In this document: positions 35,828 to 44,492 of the stretch, one piece after another
How positions within the stretch are numbered: the first letter of the stretch is position 1
How the letters are laid out: each line of letters begins with the position of its first letter
Assembly (NCBI RefSeq): GCF_900094595.1
Contig: NZ_FMAD01000006.1
Location: 347,923-411,922 of the forward strand
DNA: 64,000 nt
Direction of reading: 5' to 3'
DNA from: Cupriavidus alkaliphilus
GTDB taxonomy: Bacteria; Pseudomonadota; Gammaproteobacteria; Burkholderiales; Burkholderiaceae
Program-made: the position numbers and the translations under genes
The notes under the pieces: generated by a model
The model's input: only the letters and a program-made list of their open reading frames with translations
Told to the model about the DNA's origin: nothing
The model's database searches: none

Positions 35828-37743
35828 GGAAGGAACTGTGGTTCGGTGTGAGCCTGATGGCGCTGATCATCGGTGCCGTGGTGTGGTTCATGCCCGCTCC
35901 GGGGGACTGGACCAACGGGCACCTGGGCCTGCTGATGCTGGCGCTGATCGTAGTGGCGATCATGCTGGGCTTTCCGACGGCGTTCACACTGATGGGCATG
36001 GGCGTGCTGTTTGCCTGGCTGGCGTACCGCGACGCCAACCCAGAGATCGCGGTGCAGCAGACGCTCGACCTGATGGTGCAGCGTGCTTATGCCGTGATGA
36101 CCAACGATGTGCTGATCTCGGTGCCGCTGTTCGTGTTCATGGGCTACCTGGTCGAGCGCTCGAACCTGATCGAGAAGTTGTTCCGCAGCCTGCACCTGGC
36201 GCTGGCGTGGATCCCGGGTTCGCTCGCGGTGGCCACGCTGGTGACCTGCGCGATCTTCGCCACCGCCACCGGCATCGTCGGCGCGGTCGTCACGCTGATG
36301 GGCCTGCTGGCCTTCCCGGCCATGCTGCGCGCGGGCTACAGCACCTCGATGTCGGCCGGCGCGGTGACCGCCGGCGGCTGCCTGGGCATCCTGATCCCGC
36401 CTTCCGTGCTGCTGATCGTCTACGGCGCCACCGCGGGCGTCTCCGTGGTGCAGCTCTATGCCGGCGCCTTCTTCCCCGGCCTGATGCTGACCGGGCTCTA
36501 TGTGCTCTACATCGTGCTGCTGGCCAAGCTCAAGCCCGCGCTGGCGCCACCACTGCCCGAAGCGGAACGCGTGGTGCCGCTGCCGCCGGTGGCGCGCACG
36601 CTGCAGGCACGCGGTGCCACCCATGCCCTGCCGGCGCTGGGCGCGGGGCTGATGCGCGCGCTCAAGGGTCCACGCAACGCCGAGGTGCCGAGTGCCGTGT
36701 TCGCGCGCCAGCTGGGCATCGTCCTGCTGCCGGCACTGGTGACGGCGCTGGTGATGGGCACGATCTACAGCGCCGTCACCTCCCCGGCCGCAAGCATCGC
36801 GGTCGAGTCGCCGCTGTCGCTGGGCGGCGCCGAGGAGAGCAGCGCGGCGGTCGACGACCTGGCGGCGCCGCCGTCAGAGGAACCCGCGGCGCCGGCCGCC
36901 GCGGCACCGTCCGCGCCCGCGACATCCGCTACGCCCGCCGCCACCGAGGCAGATGCCCGCCCCGCAGCCACGCCTGCCGCCGCCACCGTGTCGGCACCGC
37001 GCTGGTTCTGGATCACGCTGGCGGTGGTCGGGCTGCTGCTGGTGTATTTCTACTGGCGCTTCAGCTTTGCGCGGGTGGAAATCTTCAAGATGCTGCTGAC
37101 GTCGTTCTTTCCGCTGGCGCTGCTGATCCTGGCGGTGCTGGGGTCGATCGTGTTCGGGCTGGCCACGCCCACCGAGGCCGCCGCGGTCGGTTCGCTCGGC
37201 GGCGCGCTGCTGGCGGCCGCCTACCGCCAGCTGAACTTCCGCGTGCTCAAGGAATCGGTGCTGCTGACCGCCAAGACCAGCGCCATGGTGTGCTGGCTGT
37301 TCGTGGGCTCGTCGATCTTCTCGGCCGCGTTCGCGCTGCTGGGCGGGCAGGCGCTGGTCGAGCAGTGGGTGCTGTCGATGAACCTGTCGCCGGTGCAGTT
37401 CATGATCCTGGCGCAGCTGATCATCTTCCTGCTGGGCTGGCCGCTGGAGTGGACCGAGATCATCATCATCTTCATGCCGATCTTTATCCCGCTGCTGGAC
37501 AACTTCGGCATCGATCCGCTGTTCTTCGGGCTGCTGGTGGCGCTGAACCTGCAGACCGCCTTCCTGTCGCCGCCGGTGGCCATGGCGGCGTTCTACCTGA
37601 AGGGCGTGGCGCCGCCCCATGTCACGCTGAACCAGATCTTCCTCGGCATGCTGCCGTTCATGGGCATCCAGGTGATTGCGCTGGTGCTGCTCTACGTCTT
37701 CCCCGAAATCGGCCTCTGGCTGCCGACCGTGCTGTACCGCTGA
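35824..37743 (+). CDS. TRAP transporter large permease (DctM family) with a long internal insertion
   Basis: The 639-residue protein has DctM marks in both halves: FPTAFTLMGMGVLFAWLAYR, then ATPTEAAAVGSLGGALLAAA and LNLQTAFLSPPVAMAAFYLK. Typical DctM proteins are about 430 residues. The extra length is an insertion from about residue 240 to 420: a hydrophilic stretch, one additional hydrophobic helix, an Ala/Pro/Ser/Glu low-complexity linker (residues about 335-395) and another helix. The reading frame is intact. Confidence 0.9.
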   Translation: MRKELWFGVSLMALIIGAVVWFMPAPGDWTNGHLGLLMLALIVVAIMLGFPTAFTLMGMGVLFAWLAYRDANPEIAVQQTLDLMVQRAYAVMTNDVLISVPLFVFMGYLVERSNLIEKLFRSLHLALAWIPGSLAVATLVTCAIFATATGIVGAVVTLMGLLAFPAMLRAGYSTSMSAGAVTAGGCLGILIPPSVLLIVYGATAGVSVVQLYAGAFFPGLMLTGLYVLYIVLLAKLKPALAPPLPEAERVVPLPPVARTLQARGATHALPALGAGLMRALKGPRNAEVPSAVFARQLGIVLLPALVTALVMGTIYSAVTSPAASIAVESPLSLGGAEESSAAVDDLAAPPSEEPAAPAAAAPSAPATSATPAATEADARPAATPAAATVSAPRWFWITLAVVGLLLVYFYWRFSFARVEIFKMLLTSFFPLALLILAVLGSIVFGLATPTEAAAVGSLGGALLAAAYRQLNFRVLKESVLLTAKTSAMVCWLFVGSSIFSAAFALLGGQALVEQWVLSMNLSPVQFMILAQLIIFLLGWPLEWTEIIIIFMPIFIPLLDNFGIDPLFFGLLVALNLQTAFLSPPVAMAAFYLKGVAPPHVTLNQIFLGMLPFMGIQVIALVLLYVFPEIGLWLPTVLYR

Positions 37744-37791
37744 GCGCCGCGGCATCAGCGCCGCGGCACCCGTTTCCTATACTGGTTGGCA

Positions 37792-39258
37792 ATGCCAACC
37801 GATACCGCCCTCGCCAGCCCGCCCCCCGACACCACCTTCCGCACCGATATCCCCGGGCGGCTCGACCGCCTGCCGTGGTCGCGCTGGCACTGGCGCGTGG
37901 CGATCGCGCTGGGCGTTGCGTGGGTGCTCGATGGCCTGGAGGTCACGCTGGTCGGCTCGGTCGGCGCGGTGCTGGAGCGGCCCGATACGCTGGGGCTGAG
38001 CGCAACCCAGGTGGGCTGGTCGGGCTCGCTCTACATCGCGGGCGCGGTGCTGGGGGCGCTGGTGTTCGGGCGCATGGCCGACCGGCTCGGGCGCAAGCGG
38101 CTGTTCCTGGCCACGCTCGCGGTCTACATGGTGGCGACGCTGGCGACCGCCTTCGCCCCCGACTTTGCCTTCTTTGCCGCCTGCCGCTTCTGCACCGGCC
38201 TGGGTATCGGCGGCGAGTATGCCGCCATCAATTCCGCCATCGACGAACTGATCCCCGCGCGCGTAAGGGGACGCGTGAACCTGGCCATCAACGGCAGCTT
38301 CTGGCTGGGCGCGGCGCTGGGCGCGGGGCTCAGCCTGGTGCTGCTGGATGCGCGCGTATTCGGTCCGGTGTGGGGCTGGCGCGCCTGCTTCGCGCTCGGC
38401 GCGGTGCTGGCGATCGCGATCGTGCTGGTGCGCCGGCATGTGCCGGAGAGTCCGCGCTGGCTTGCCACGCACGGCCGGCTCGACGAGGCCGAGCGCATCA
38501 TCGCCGCGATCGAGGCCGAGGTGCGCGCCAGCCACGGGCCGCTGCCGCCGGTATCGCCCGATTGCGCGGCGGTGGCGATGCGCCGCCGCGCCGCCCCGGG
38601 CGTGGGCGAGGTCATGCGCCTGCTGCTGCGGCGCTTTCGCCAGCGCAGCCTGATCACGCTGGCGCTGATGGTGGCGCAGGCCTTTTTCTATAACGCGATC
38701 TTCTTCACCTATGCGCTGGTGCTGTCGCGCTTCTATGGCGTGCCGGAAGCGCGCGTGGCGCTGTACATCTTTCCGTTCGCGCTCGGCAATGCGCTGGGGC
38801 CACTGCTGCTGGGCCCGCTGTTCGACCACGTCGGGCGCCGGCGCATGATCGCCGCCACCTACGTGCTGTCCGGCATTGGCCTCGCCTTGACCGGCTGGGC
38901 CTTCGTGCAGGGCTGGCTCGACGCGCGCACGCAGGCGCTGTGCTGGTCCGCCGTGTTCTTCCTTGCCTCCGCCGCGGCCAGTTCCGCCTACCTCACCGCA
39001 AGCGAAGTGTTCCCGCTGGAAATGCGCGCGCTGGCGATCTCGGTGTTCTATGCCGTCGGCACCGGCACCGGCGGCTTCATCGCGCCGCTGCTGCTGGGCG
39101 CATTGATCGAGAGCAGCAGCCGCGAAGCGGTGGCGGCGGGCTACGGCTTCGGCGCGGTCCTGGTGATCGTGGCGGGGCTGCTGGCGCTGCGCTTCGGCAT
39201 CGATGCCGAACGCCGCCCGCTGGAGCATATCGCGCCGCCGCTCGGCAGCGACGACTAG
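37792..39258 (+). CDS. MFS transporter, probable organic-acid or sugar-type symporter
   Basis: The 488-residue protein has 12 helices and classic MFS signatures: GRMADRLGRKRLF after helix 2, PESPRWL before the central loop, and FDHVGRRRM after helix 8. These resemble the aromatic-acid and sugar porter groups. ATG 37792 is preferred over an upstream TTG at 37786. It follows the TRAP genes by 48 bases and may share their promoter, but the link is uncertain. Confidence 0.85.
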   Translation: MPTDTALASPPPDTTFRTDIPGRLDRLPWSRWHWRVAIALGVAWVLDGLEVTLVGSVGAVLERPDTLGLSATQVGWSGSLYIAGAVLGALVFGRMADRLGRKRLFLATLAVYMVATLATAFAPDFAFFAACRFCTGLGIGGEYAAINSAIDELIPARVRGRVNLAINGSFWLGAALGAGLSLVLLDARVFGPVWGWRACFALGAVLAIAIVLVRRHVPESPRWLATHGRLDEAERIIAAIEAEVRASHGPLPPVSPDCAAVAMRRRAAPGVGEVMRLLLRRFRQRSLITLALMVAQAFFYNAIFFTYALVLSRFYGVPEARVALYIFPFALGNALGPLLLGPLFDHVGRRRMIAATYVLSGIGLALTGWAFVQGWLDARTQALCWSAVFFLASAAASSAYLTASEVFPLEMRALAISVFYAVGTGTGGFIAPLLLGALIESSSREAVAAGYGFGAVLVIVAGLLALRFGIDAERRPLEHIAPPLGSDD

Positions 39259-39712
39259 CGCTGCGCGGCCTCATTGCGCGGCCTCGCCTTGCAGCCGTGT
39301 TAAGCAGTGCTACAGCCTCCCCTTACACATTCTTACAGCAAGCGAAGGGGCAACTGACTAGCCTTAACTCACCTGCGGCGGCCTGAGTGCGTGAATCTTT
39401 GCTTCAGCGGGCTGCCATGTCTTGGCCATCGCCTGGCCATTGTTCAACTCTGCCTGGATGAAGCCGGGCAATTCCACGGGCTGCACGCCGCTGCATGCGG
39501 TATGTCGGTCCGATTGCAAAGTGCGCCGATACGGCCCAGCCACATCGCGCGTGCTGCAGACAACAAGCTGAATTGGGGACTTGCAAGCCGGGCCACGCGC
39601 GATAGCCCTTGCGCGACGCCACACGCTTGCCTGACGGATACGCTCGCCCGGCATCCCTGCGAAGGATGCCGGCGGGGATGCTTTTTGACTTTGCTTGCCG
39701 GAGAACAACACC
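39259..39712. other. 454-base region without a gene, ahead of the polysaccharide operon
   Basis: No convincing coding frame is seen. The region holds the likely promoter and a structured leader of the operon that starts at 39713; its last part contains the two competing hairpins listed separately. Confidence 0.55.
39651..39686 (+). promoter_or_regulatory. Leader hairpins with terminator/antiterminator form before the polysaccharide operon
   Basis: GCATCCC at 39651-39657 can pair either with GGATGC at 39664-39669 (short hairpin) or with GGGATGC at 39675-39681. The second pairing is followed directly by T5 (39682-39686), the form of an intrinsic terminator. The two pairings exclude each other. 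It ends 26 bases before the first ATG. Confidence 0.55.
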
Positions 39713-41122
39713 ATGGCCGACCAGCGCAACAACCCGCCGCCGCGCCCCCACTCACTGACCCCGGCCCCGCTGCGCCAACCCCAGGGCGACGGGCTGGTGC
39801 AGCGCCCGCAGCCGGTCGCAGTGCCGCTGTGGCACATCGTGCCGCGCATGGCGGGCTACGGCGTGGTGCTGTTCATCATCTGGGCCGTACTGACGATCAT
39901 GTTTCCAAATGTGTTTACGCGCTCGTCGGAACGCGCGGTGGTGAACAGCCCCGTCAGCCTGCTGACATCGCCGGTGGAAGGCGTGGTGATGAAGCAAATG
40001 GTGGCCGCGGGCCAGCCTTTCACGGCCAACCAGGCGCTGATGGTGGTGCAGAACCCCAACATCGACCGTTCGTTGCTGGTCGACCTGACCGGCAAGAAGC
40101 TCGACAACCAACAGCGCTATGACTCGGCCAAGGCGCGGCTGGAAAGCAACCGCAGGCTGATGGCGGCCACCGAGCAGGACCTGCAGCGCTACAACAGCGC
40201 CGCGCAACGCGAGCACGCCGCGCGCGTGCGCGCGCTGGAAGCGCGGCTGGCATCGGCCAAGGCCCAGGAAGACCAGCAGCAGGAAGTGGTCAACCGCAAC
40301 CAGAGCATGCAGTGGGCCGGCGCGGTCAGCGAGGCCTATACCAATGCCTCGCGCTACCAGCTGTCGATGCTGTCCAACGCCAAGGCCGCGGCCAAGGCCG
40401 AGCTCGACAACGCCATCGGCGAAAGCCAGGCATCGCGCAACAAGGTCTATGCGTCGTCCACCGACGGCCCCAGCGCCACGCTCGCGCAGCGCCGCCAGGT
40501 GCTGGGCGCGGAAGCGGCGCAGCTGACGGCGGAACTGGAGCAGCTCGAAGCCTACGGCAAGTCGGTCGACGAAATGATCGCGACCGAGCAGGAACGCATC
40601 GACCGTCTCTCCAACCTGGAGATCCGCTCGCCCGAGCCCGGCACCATCGAAGACCTGATCGCGCAGCCGGGCATGCGCGTCGCCGCCGGCGCCACGCTGG
40701 CGCGCGCCAGCAACTGCGCGCAGACGAGCGTGGTGGCGGTATTCCCGCGCAGCCTCAGCGACAACCTGCTGCCGGGCGCGCGCCTGAACGTGCAGGTCGA
40801 CGGCGTGCCCACGGCGCTGCCGGCATCGGTGGCCGAGGTGCTGCCGCGCGCGCCGGACGGCGACCAGGCGCGCTACTTCGTGCCGTTCCCGCCGATCGAG
40901 AAGAACGAAATCTACGTGATCGCCAAGCTCGACCGCCCGCTGGGCAACCTGCCGGCGAAGGCCGGCGCGGCGTCCGGCGGCGCGGCCACGCCCGGCACCG
41001 CGGGCACAGCCGCGGCGGCGGGGCCGGCGGCAGCGGCGCAGTCCGGACACTGCGGCATGGGTCGCTGGGCGCGCGTCACGCTGAACCAGAGCTGGCTGGG
41101 CCAGTTGCGGGCCTCGCTGTAA
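39713..41122 (+). CDS. HlyD-like membrane adaptor protein of an exopolysaccharide operon
   Basis: The 469-residue protein has a short Pro-rich cytoplasmic start, one membrane helix (about residues 46-66), a biotinyl-lipoyl-like half (SPVEGVVMKQMVAAGQPF), a long Gln/Ala/Glu-rich coiled coil (about residues 125-300) and the second lipoyl half (RSPEPGTIEDLIAQPGMRV). This is the layout of periplasmic adaptors that join inner-membrane enzymes or pumps to an outer-membrane channel; Alg44 of alginate export has a similar periplasmic domain. It is first of four genes; ATG 39713 has GGAGAAC upstream. Confidence 0.85.
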   Translation: MADQRNNPPPRPHSLTPAPLRQPQGDGLVQRPQPVAVPLWHIVPRMAGYGVVLFIIWAVLTIMFPNVFTRSSERAVVNSPVSLLTSPVEGVVMKQMVAAGQPFTANQALMVVQNPNIDRSLLVDLTGKKLDNQQRYDSAKARLESNRRLMAATEQDLQRYNSAAQREHAARVRALEARLASAKAQEDQQQEVVNRNQSMQWAGAVSEAYTNASRYQLSMLSNAKAAAKAELDNAIGESQASRNKVYASSTDGPSATLAQRRQVLGAEAAQLTAELEQLEAYGKSVDEMIATEQERIDRLSNLEIRSPEPGTIEDLIAQPGMRVAAGATLARASNCAQTSVVAVFPRSLSDNLLPGARLNVQVDGVPTALPASVAEVLPRAPDGDQARYFVPFPPIEKNEIYVIAKLDRPLGNLPAKAGAASGGAATPGTAGTAAAAGPAAAAQSGHCGMGRWARVTLNQSWLGQLRASL

Positions 41123-41145
41123 GCGTCGGTCCAAAGGAGAGCCGG

Positions 41146-42489
41146 ATGCGACTGCCGATCCCGACCGCACGCCTGCCCCGCATGGTCGCCGGCGCGCTGC
41201 TTCCCGCCCTGCTGGCGCTGTCGCCGATGGCGGCCAACGCCGCGGATCCCGCGGATCCCGCGCAGCAGGCGTTGCTGGCCGAAGGCTGCAAGGCGCTGAC
41301 CGGGCAGGTCGGCCGCGCCGGCGGCAATGGCCCGCTGTTCCTCGCCAGCTATGAGCCCGCGCCCGGCGGCGAGCCGCTGGCGCCCGCGCTGCGCAATGCC
41401 GCCTTTGTCTACGACAACGCGCTGGCCGGCATCGCGCTGGTGGCGTGCAAGCGGCCCGCTGAAGCTCGCCGCATTGCCGACGCCGTACTGCAGGCCGTCC
41501 GCCAGGACCGACACTTCCGCGACGCGCGCCTGCGCAACGCCTACCGCGCGGGGCCATTGCCGACGGGCCCGGCGCCGCTGCCCGGCTGGTGGGACGAACC
41601 CAGCAAGCGCTGGTTCGAAGACGCCTACCAGGCCGGCACCGCCACCGGCAACGTGGCCTGGGCCGCGCTGCTGCTGCTGGCGGTGCATCAGGCCACGCGC
41701 GATGCGCGCTATCTCGACGGCGCCGCGGCGCTGATGGGCTGGGTGCATGCCACCGTGCCGGACCCCGCCGCGCCGGCCGGCTATATCGGCGGCTTCTTCG
41801 GCCACGAGCCCAAGCAGATCCGCCAGGGCTGGAAGTCCACCGAGCACAACGTCGACACCTATGCCGCGTTCAGCTGGCTGGCCAGCCTGCGCAACGATCC
41901 GCGCTGGCGCGACGGCGCGGCGCGCTCGCGCGGCTTTGTCAGCGCCATGTGGCAGCCGCGCGAGGGCCGCTTCATCATCGGCACGCACGACGACGGCCGC
42001 GCGCCCAATGCCGGCCCGTCGGCGCTGGACGCCGTGCTGTGGCCGCTGATCGCTTTCCCCGACCCGCCGCAGGACTGGCGCCGCAACCTGGCCTGGGTCG
42101 AAGCCAGGCACCGCGCCGGCGCCGGCTACGGCTTCAAGGGCAGCCCCGACGGCATCTGGACCGAAGGCACCGGACAGGCCGCGCTGGTGCTGCAGGCCGC
42201 GGGACAGGCGCAGCAGGCCGCGCCGCTGTGGCCGCTGCTGCGTGCGCAGCGCGCGCCGTCCGGCATGCTTTACGCCACCCCGCAGGCGCGCGTCAGCACC
42301 GGGCTTTCGATCGGTCCCACCTCCACCACCGAGGACTTCCACTACTTCCACCTGCCCCACCTGGGCGCCACCGCCTGGGCAGTGCTGGCCGCCGCGCGCT
42401 GGAACCCGTTCCGCCCGGGCGGCTGCCTGGAGCCGTCCTGCCCGCCGCCGGCGATTGCCGCCGCCAGCCCCACCCCCGACAAGGACTGA
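41146..42489 (+). CDS. Exported six-hairpin-glycosidase-like protein
   Basis: The 447-residue protein has a signal peptide (residues 1 to about 31, cleavage near ANAAD) and a mostly alpha-helical body rich in Trp and Gly, with WWDEPSKRWFEDAYQAGTAT and GFKGSPDGIWTEGTGQAA. The style fits an (alpha/alpha)6 glycosidase-like fold. In cellulose operons the endoglucanase BcsZ takes this place, so it may trim or edit the polymer. I cannot name the family or catalytic residues with confidence. It has AAAGGAGA upstream and sits between the adaptor and synthase genes. Confidence 0.7.
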   Translation: MRLPIPTARLPRMVAGALLPALLALSPMAANAADPADPAQQALLAEGCKALTGQVGRAGGNGPLFLASYEPAPGGEPLAPALRNAAFVYDNALAGIALVACKRPAEARRIADAVLQAVRQDRHFRDARLRNAYRAGPLPTGPAPLPGWWDEPSKRWFEDAYQAGTATGNVAWAALLLLAVHQATRDARYLDGAAALMGWVHATVPDPAAPAGYIGGFFGHEPKQIRQGWKSTEHNVDTYAAFSWLASLRNDPRWRDGAARSRGFVSAMWQPREGRFIIGTHDDGRAPNAGPSALDAVLWPLIAFPDPPQDWRRNLAWVEARHRAGAGYGFKGSPDGIWTEGTGQAALVLQAAGQAQQAAPLWPLLRAQRAPSGMLYATPQARVSTGLSIGPTSTTEDFHYFHLPHLGATAWAVLAAARWNPFRPGGCLEPSCPPPAIAAASPTPDKD

Positions 42490-42491
42490 CG

Positions 42492-44453
42492 ATGTTCGCC
42501 CTCTTCCTGGAAAACCAGACGCTGCTGGTCATCAACGGCGGCGTGCTGCTGGCGGTGGTGCTGCTGTCGCTGCTGTGCCGGCATGAACGTGCGGCGGACC
42601 GTATCCTGTTCGGCGGCGTCACCGCGCTGCTGCTGGGGGTGTACCTGACCTGGCGCGTGCGCGAAACCCTGCCCGACTGGCAGATGAACTTCGCCAGCGT
42701 CTGGGCCCATGCGTTCTTTGCGTTCGAGTGCATGACGCTGGCCTATACGCTGCTGTCGATCGTGGTGCTGGCCCGCACCAGCAACCACACGCCGGATGCG
42801 GACGCGGGCGAAGCCGCGCTGCGCCGCGCGCAGCAGGTGCCGCCGGTGGACATCTTCATCGCCACCTACAACGAAGGCCTGGAGATCCTGGAAAAAACCA
42901 TCGTCTCCGCGCTGGCGATCGACTATCCGGACTTCCGCGTCTGGGTGCTGGACGACACCCGCCGCGACTGGCTGCGCGAGTTCTGCGAGCGCGTCGGCGC
43001 CAACTACGTCACGCGTCCGGATAACGCCCACGCCAAGGCGGGCAACCTCAACAACGGCCTGCGCCACAGCGCCGCCGCCGGCGGCGCGCCCTACATCCTG
43101 GTGCTGGACGCGGATTTCGCGCCCCATCGCAACATCCTGCTGCGCACCGTGGGCCTGTTCGGCGACCCGCGCGTGGGCGTGGTGCAGACGCCCCAGTTCT
43201 ACTACAACGCCGACCCGATCCAGTACAACCTGCGCGCCACCGAATGCTGGGTCGACGAGCAACGCGCCTTCTTCGACGTGATGCAGCCGGCCAAGGACGC
43301 CTGGGGCGCGGCGTTCTGCATCGGCACCTCGTTCGTGGTGCGGCGCGACCTGATCGAGCTGATCGGCGGCTTCCCCACCGGCACCGTGACCGAGGACATC
43401 CACCTGACCTACCGGCTGCTGCCGCACGGCTATATCACGCGCTGGCTCAACGAGCGCCTGAGCGTGGGCCTGTCGGCCGAGGGCCTGCCCGAGTACATCA
43501 GCCAGCGCAGCCGCTGGGGGCTGGGCACGATCCAGGTGGCGCTGACCGCCGACGGGCCGCTGCGCGGGCGCGGCTACACCGGGATGCAGCGCCTGCACTA
43601 TGTGCACGGGCTGCTGCACTGGCTGTCGCGGCCGTTCACGCTGATGCTGCTGGCGGGGCCGCTGCTGTACTGGTACTTCGGCGTCTCCACGCTGTACGGC
43701 GAGCCGCTGCAGTTCCTGGCCTACGGCCTGCCCGCGCTGGTGGCGTACTGGGCGTACAGCATCTGGATCACCGGCCAGCGCGCGCTGCCGATCTTTACCG
43801 AGGTCACGCAGATCGTCGCGGCGCTGGCGGTCACCGCGTCGCTGGTCAGCGCCATGTTCAAGCCGTTCGGGCGGCCGTTCAAGGTGACCAACAAGGGGCT
43901 GGACCGCTCCAAGCTGGTGATCCACGGCAAGTTCGCCGCGCTGTACGCCGGCTTGCTGGGGTTCTCCGCGCTGGGGCTCGGCCGCGCGCTGATGGTCGAC
44001 CCCGATGCGCAAGGGCTAGCCTTCAACACGATCTGGACCGGGGTGGCGCTGATGCTGTACCTGGCCTCCTTGCTGGTGTGCGTGGAACTGCCGCGGCCGC
44101 GCAAGGAAGAGCGCTTTCCCCACCATGCCCCCGCGCTGCTGCGCGTCGACGGGCGCGAGTACCGCGTCACCACGAAAGACCTGTCCTGCAACGGCGTGGC
44201 CGTGATCACGCCGCTGGCGGCGGCGTTCCGCCCCGGCATGGAAGGCGCGCTGTGGCTGGCGCAGACCGGCTGGATCCCGTGCCGCGTGGTGCGCCGCGAC
44301 GGCCAGCTGCTGGGGATCGCGCTGCATGCCAGCATGGCCGCGCGCCACGCGCTGATCCGGCTGCTGTTCACCGATCCCGCCCACAACATTGCCCGACAGG
44401 GGCAGCCCAAGCTGGCGATCTCGCGCTTCATGCGGCGCGCGCTGATGGGCTGA
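42492..44453 (+). CDS. BcsA-like family 2 glycosyltransferase with C-terminal PilZ domain
   Basis: The 653-residue processive synthase has N-terminal helices, a cytoplasmic GT2 domain with all four catalytic elements (Asp in VLDDTRRD near 153, DAD near 205, TED near 299 and QRSRW near 337), further helices, and a PilZ domain. The PilZ has both c-di-GMP motifs: RKEER (RxxxR) near residue 538 and DLSCNG (DxSxxG) near 563. So polymer synthesis is very likely switched by c-di-GMP. It resembles cellulose synthase BcsA, but no bcsB, bcsC or bcsD is nearby, so the polymer may differ from cellulose. Confidence 0.9.
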   Translation: MFALFLENQTLLVINGGVLLAVVLLSLLCRHERAADRILFGGVTALLLGVYLTWRVRETLPDWQMNFASVWAHAFFAFECMTLAYTLLSIVVLARTSNHTPDADAGEAALRRAQQVPPVDIFIATYNEGLEILEKTIVSALAIDYPDFRVWVLDDTRRDWLREFCERVGANYVTRPDNAHAKAGNLNNGLRHSAAAGGAPYILVLDADFAPHRNILLRTVGLFGDPRVGVVQTPQFYYNADPIQYNLRATECWVDEQRAFFDVMQPAKDAWGAAFCIGTSFVVRRDLIELIGGFPTGTVTEDIHLTYRLLPHGYITRWLNERLSVGLSAEGLPEYISQRSRWGLGTIQVALTADGPLRGRGYTGMQRLHYVHGLLHWLSRPFTLMLLAGPLLYWYFGVSTLYGEPLQFLAYGLPALVAYWAYSIWITGQRALPIFTEVTQIVAALAVTASLVSAMFKPFGRPFKVTNKGLDRSKLVIHGKFAALYAGLLGFSALGLGRALMVDPDAQGLAFNTIWTGVALMLYLASLLVCVELPRPRKEERFPHHAPALLRVDGREYRVTTKDLSCNGVAVITPLAAAFRPGMEGALWLAQTGWIPCRVVRRDGQLLGIALHASMAARHALIRLLFTDPAHNIARQGQPKLAISRFMRRALMG

Positions 44454-44492
44454 CCCCTGCTGCTCCCAGTCTTTCTCTCTCCGGAACGATTT

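Noticed and set aside
39713..41122. BcsB-like subunit of cellulose synthase
   Set aside because: The protein has a single N-terminal helix, lipoyl-like halves and a coiled coil, which is the HlyD layout; BcsB has a large carbohydrate-binding domain and a C-terminal anchor.
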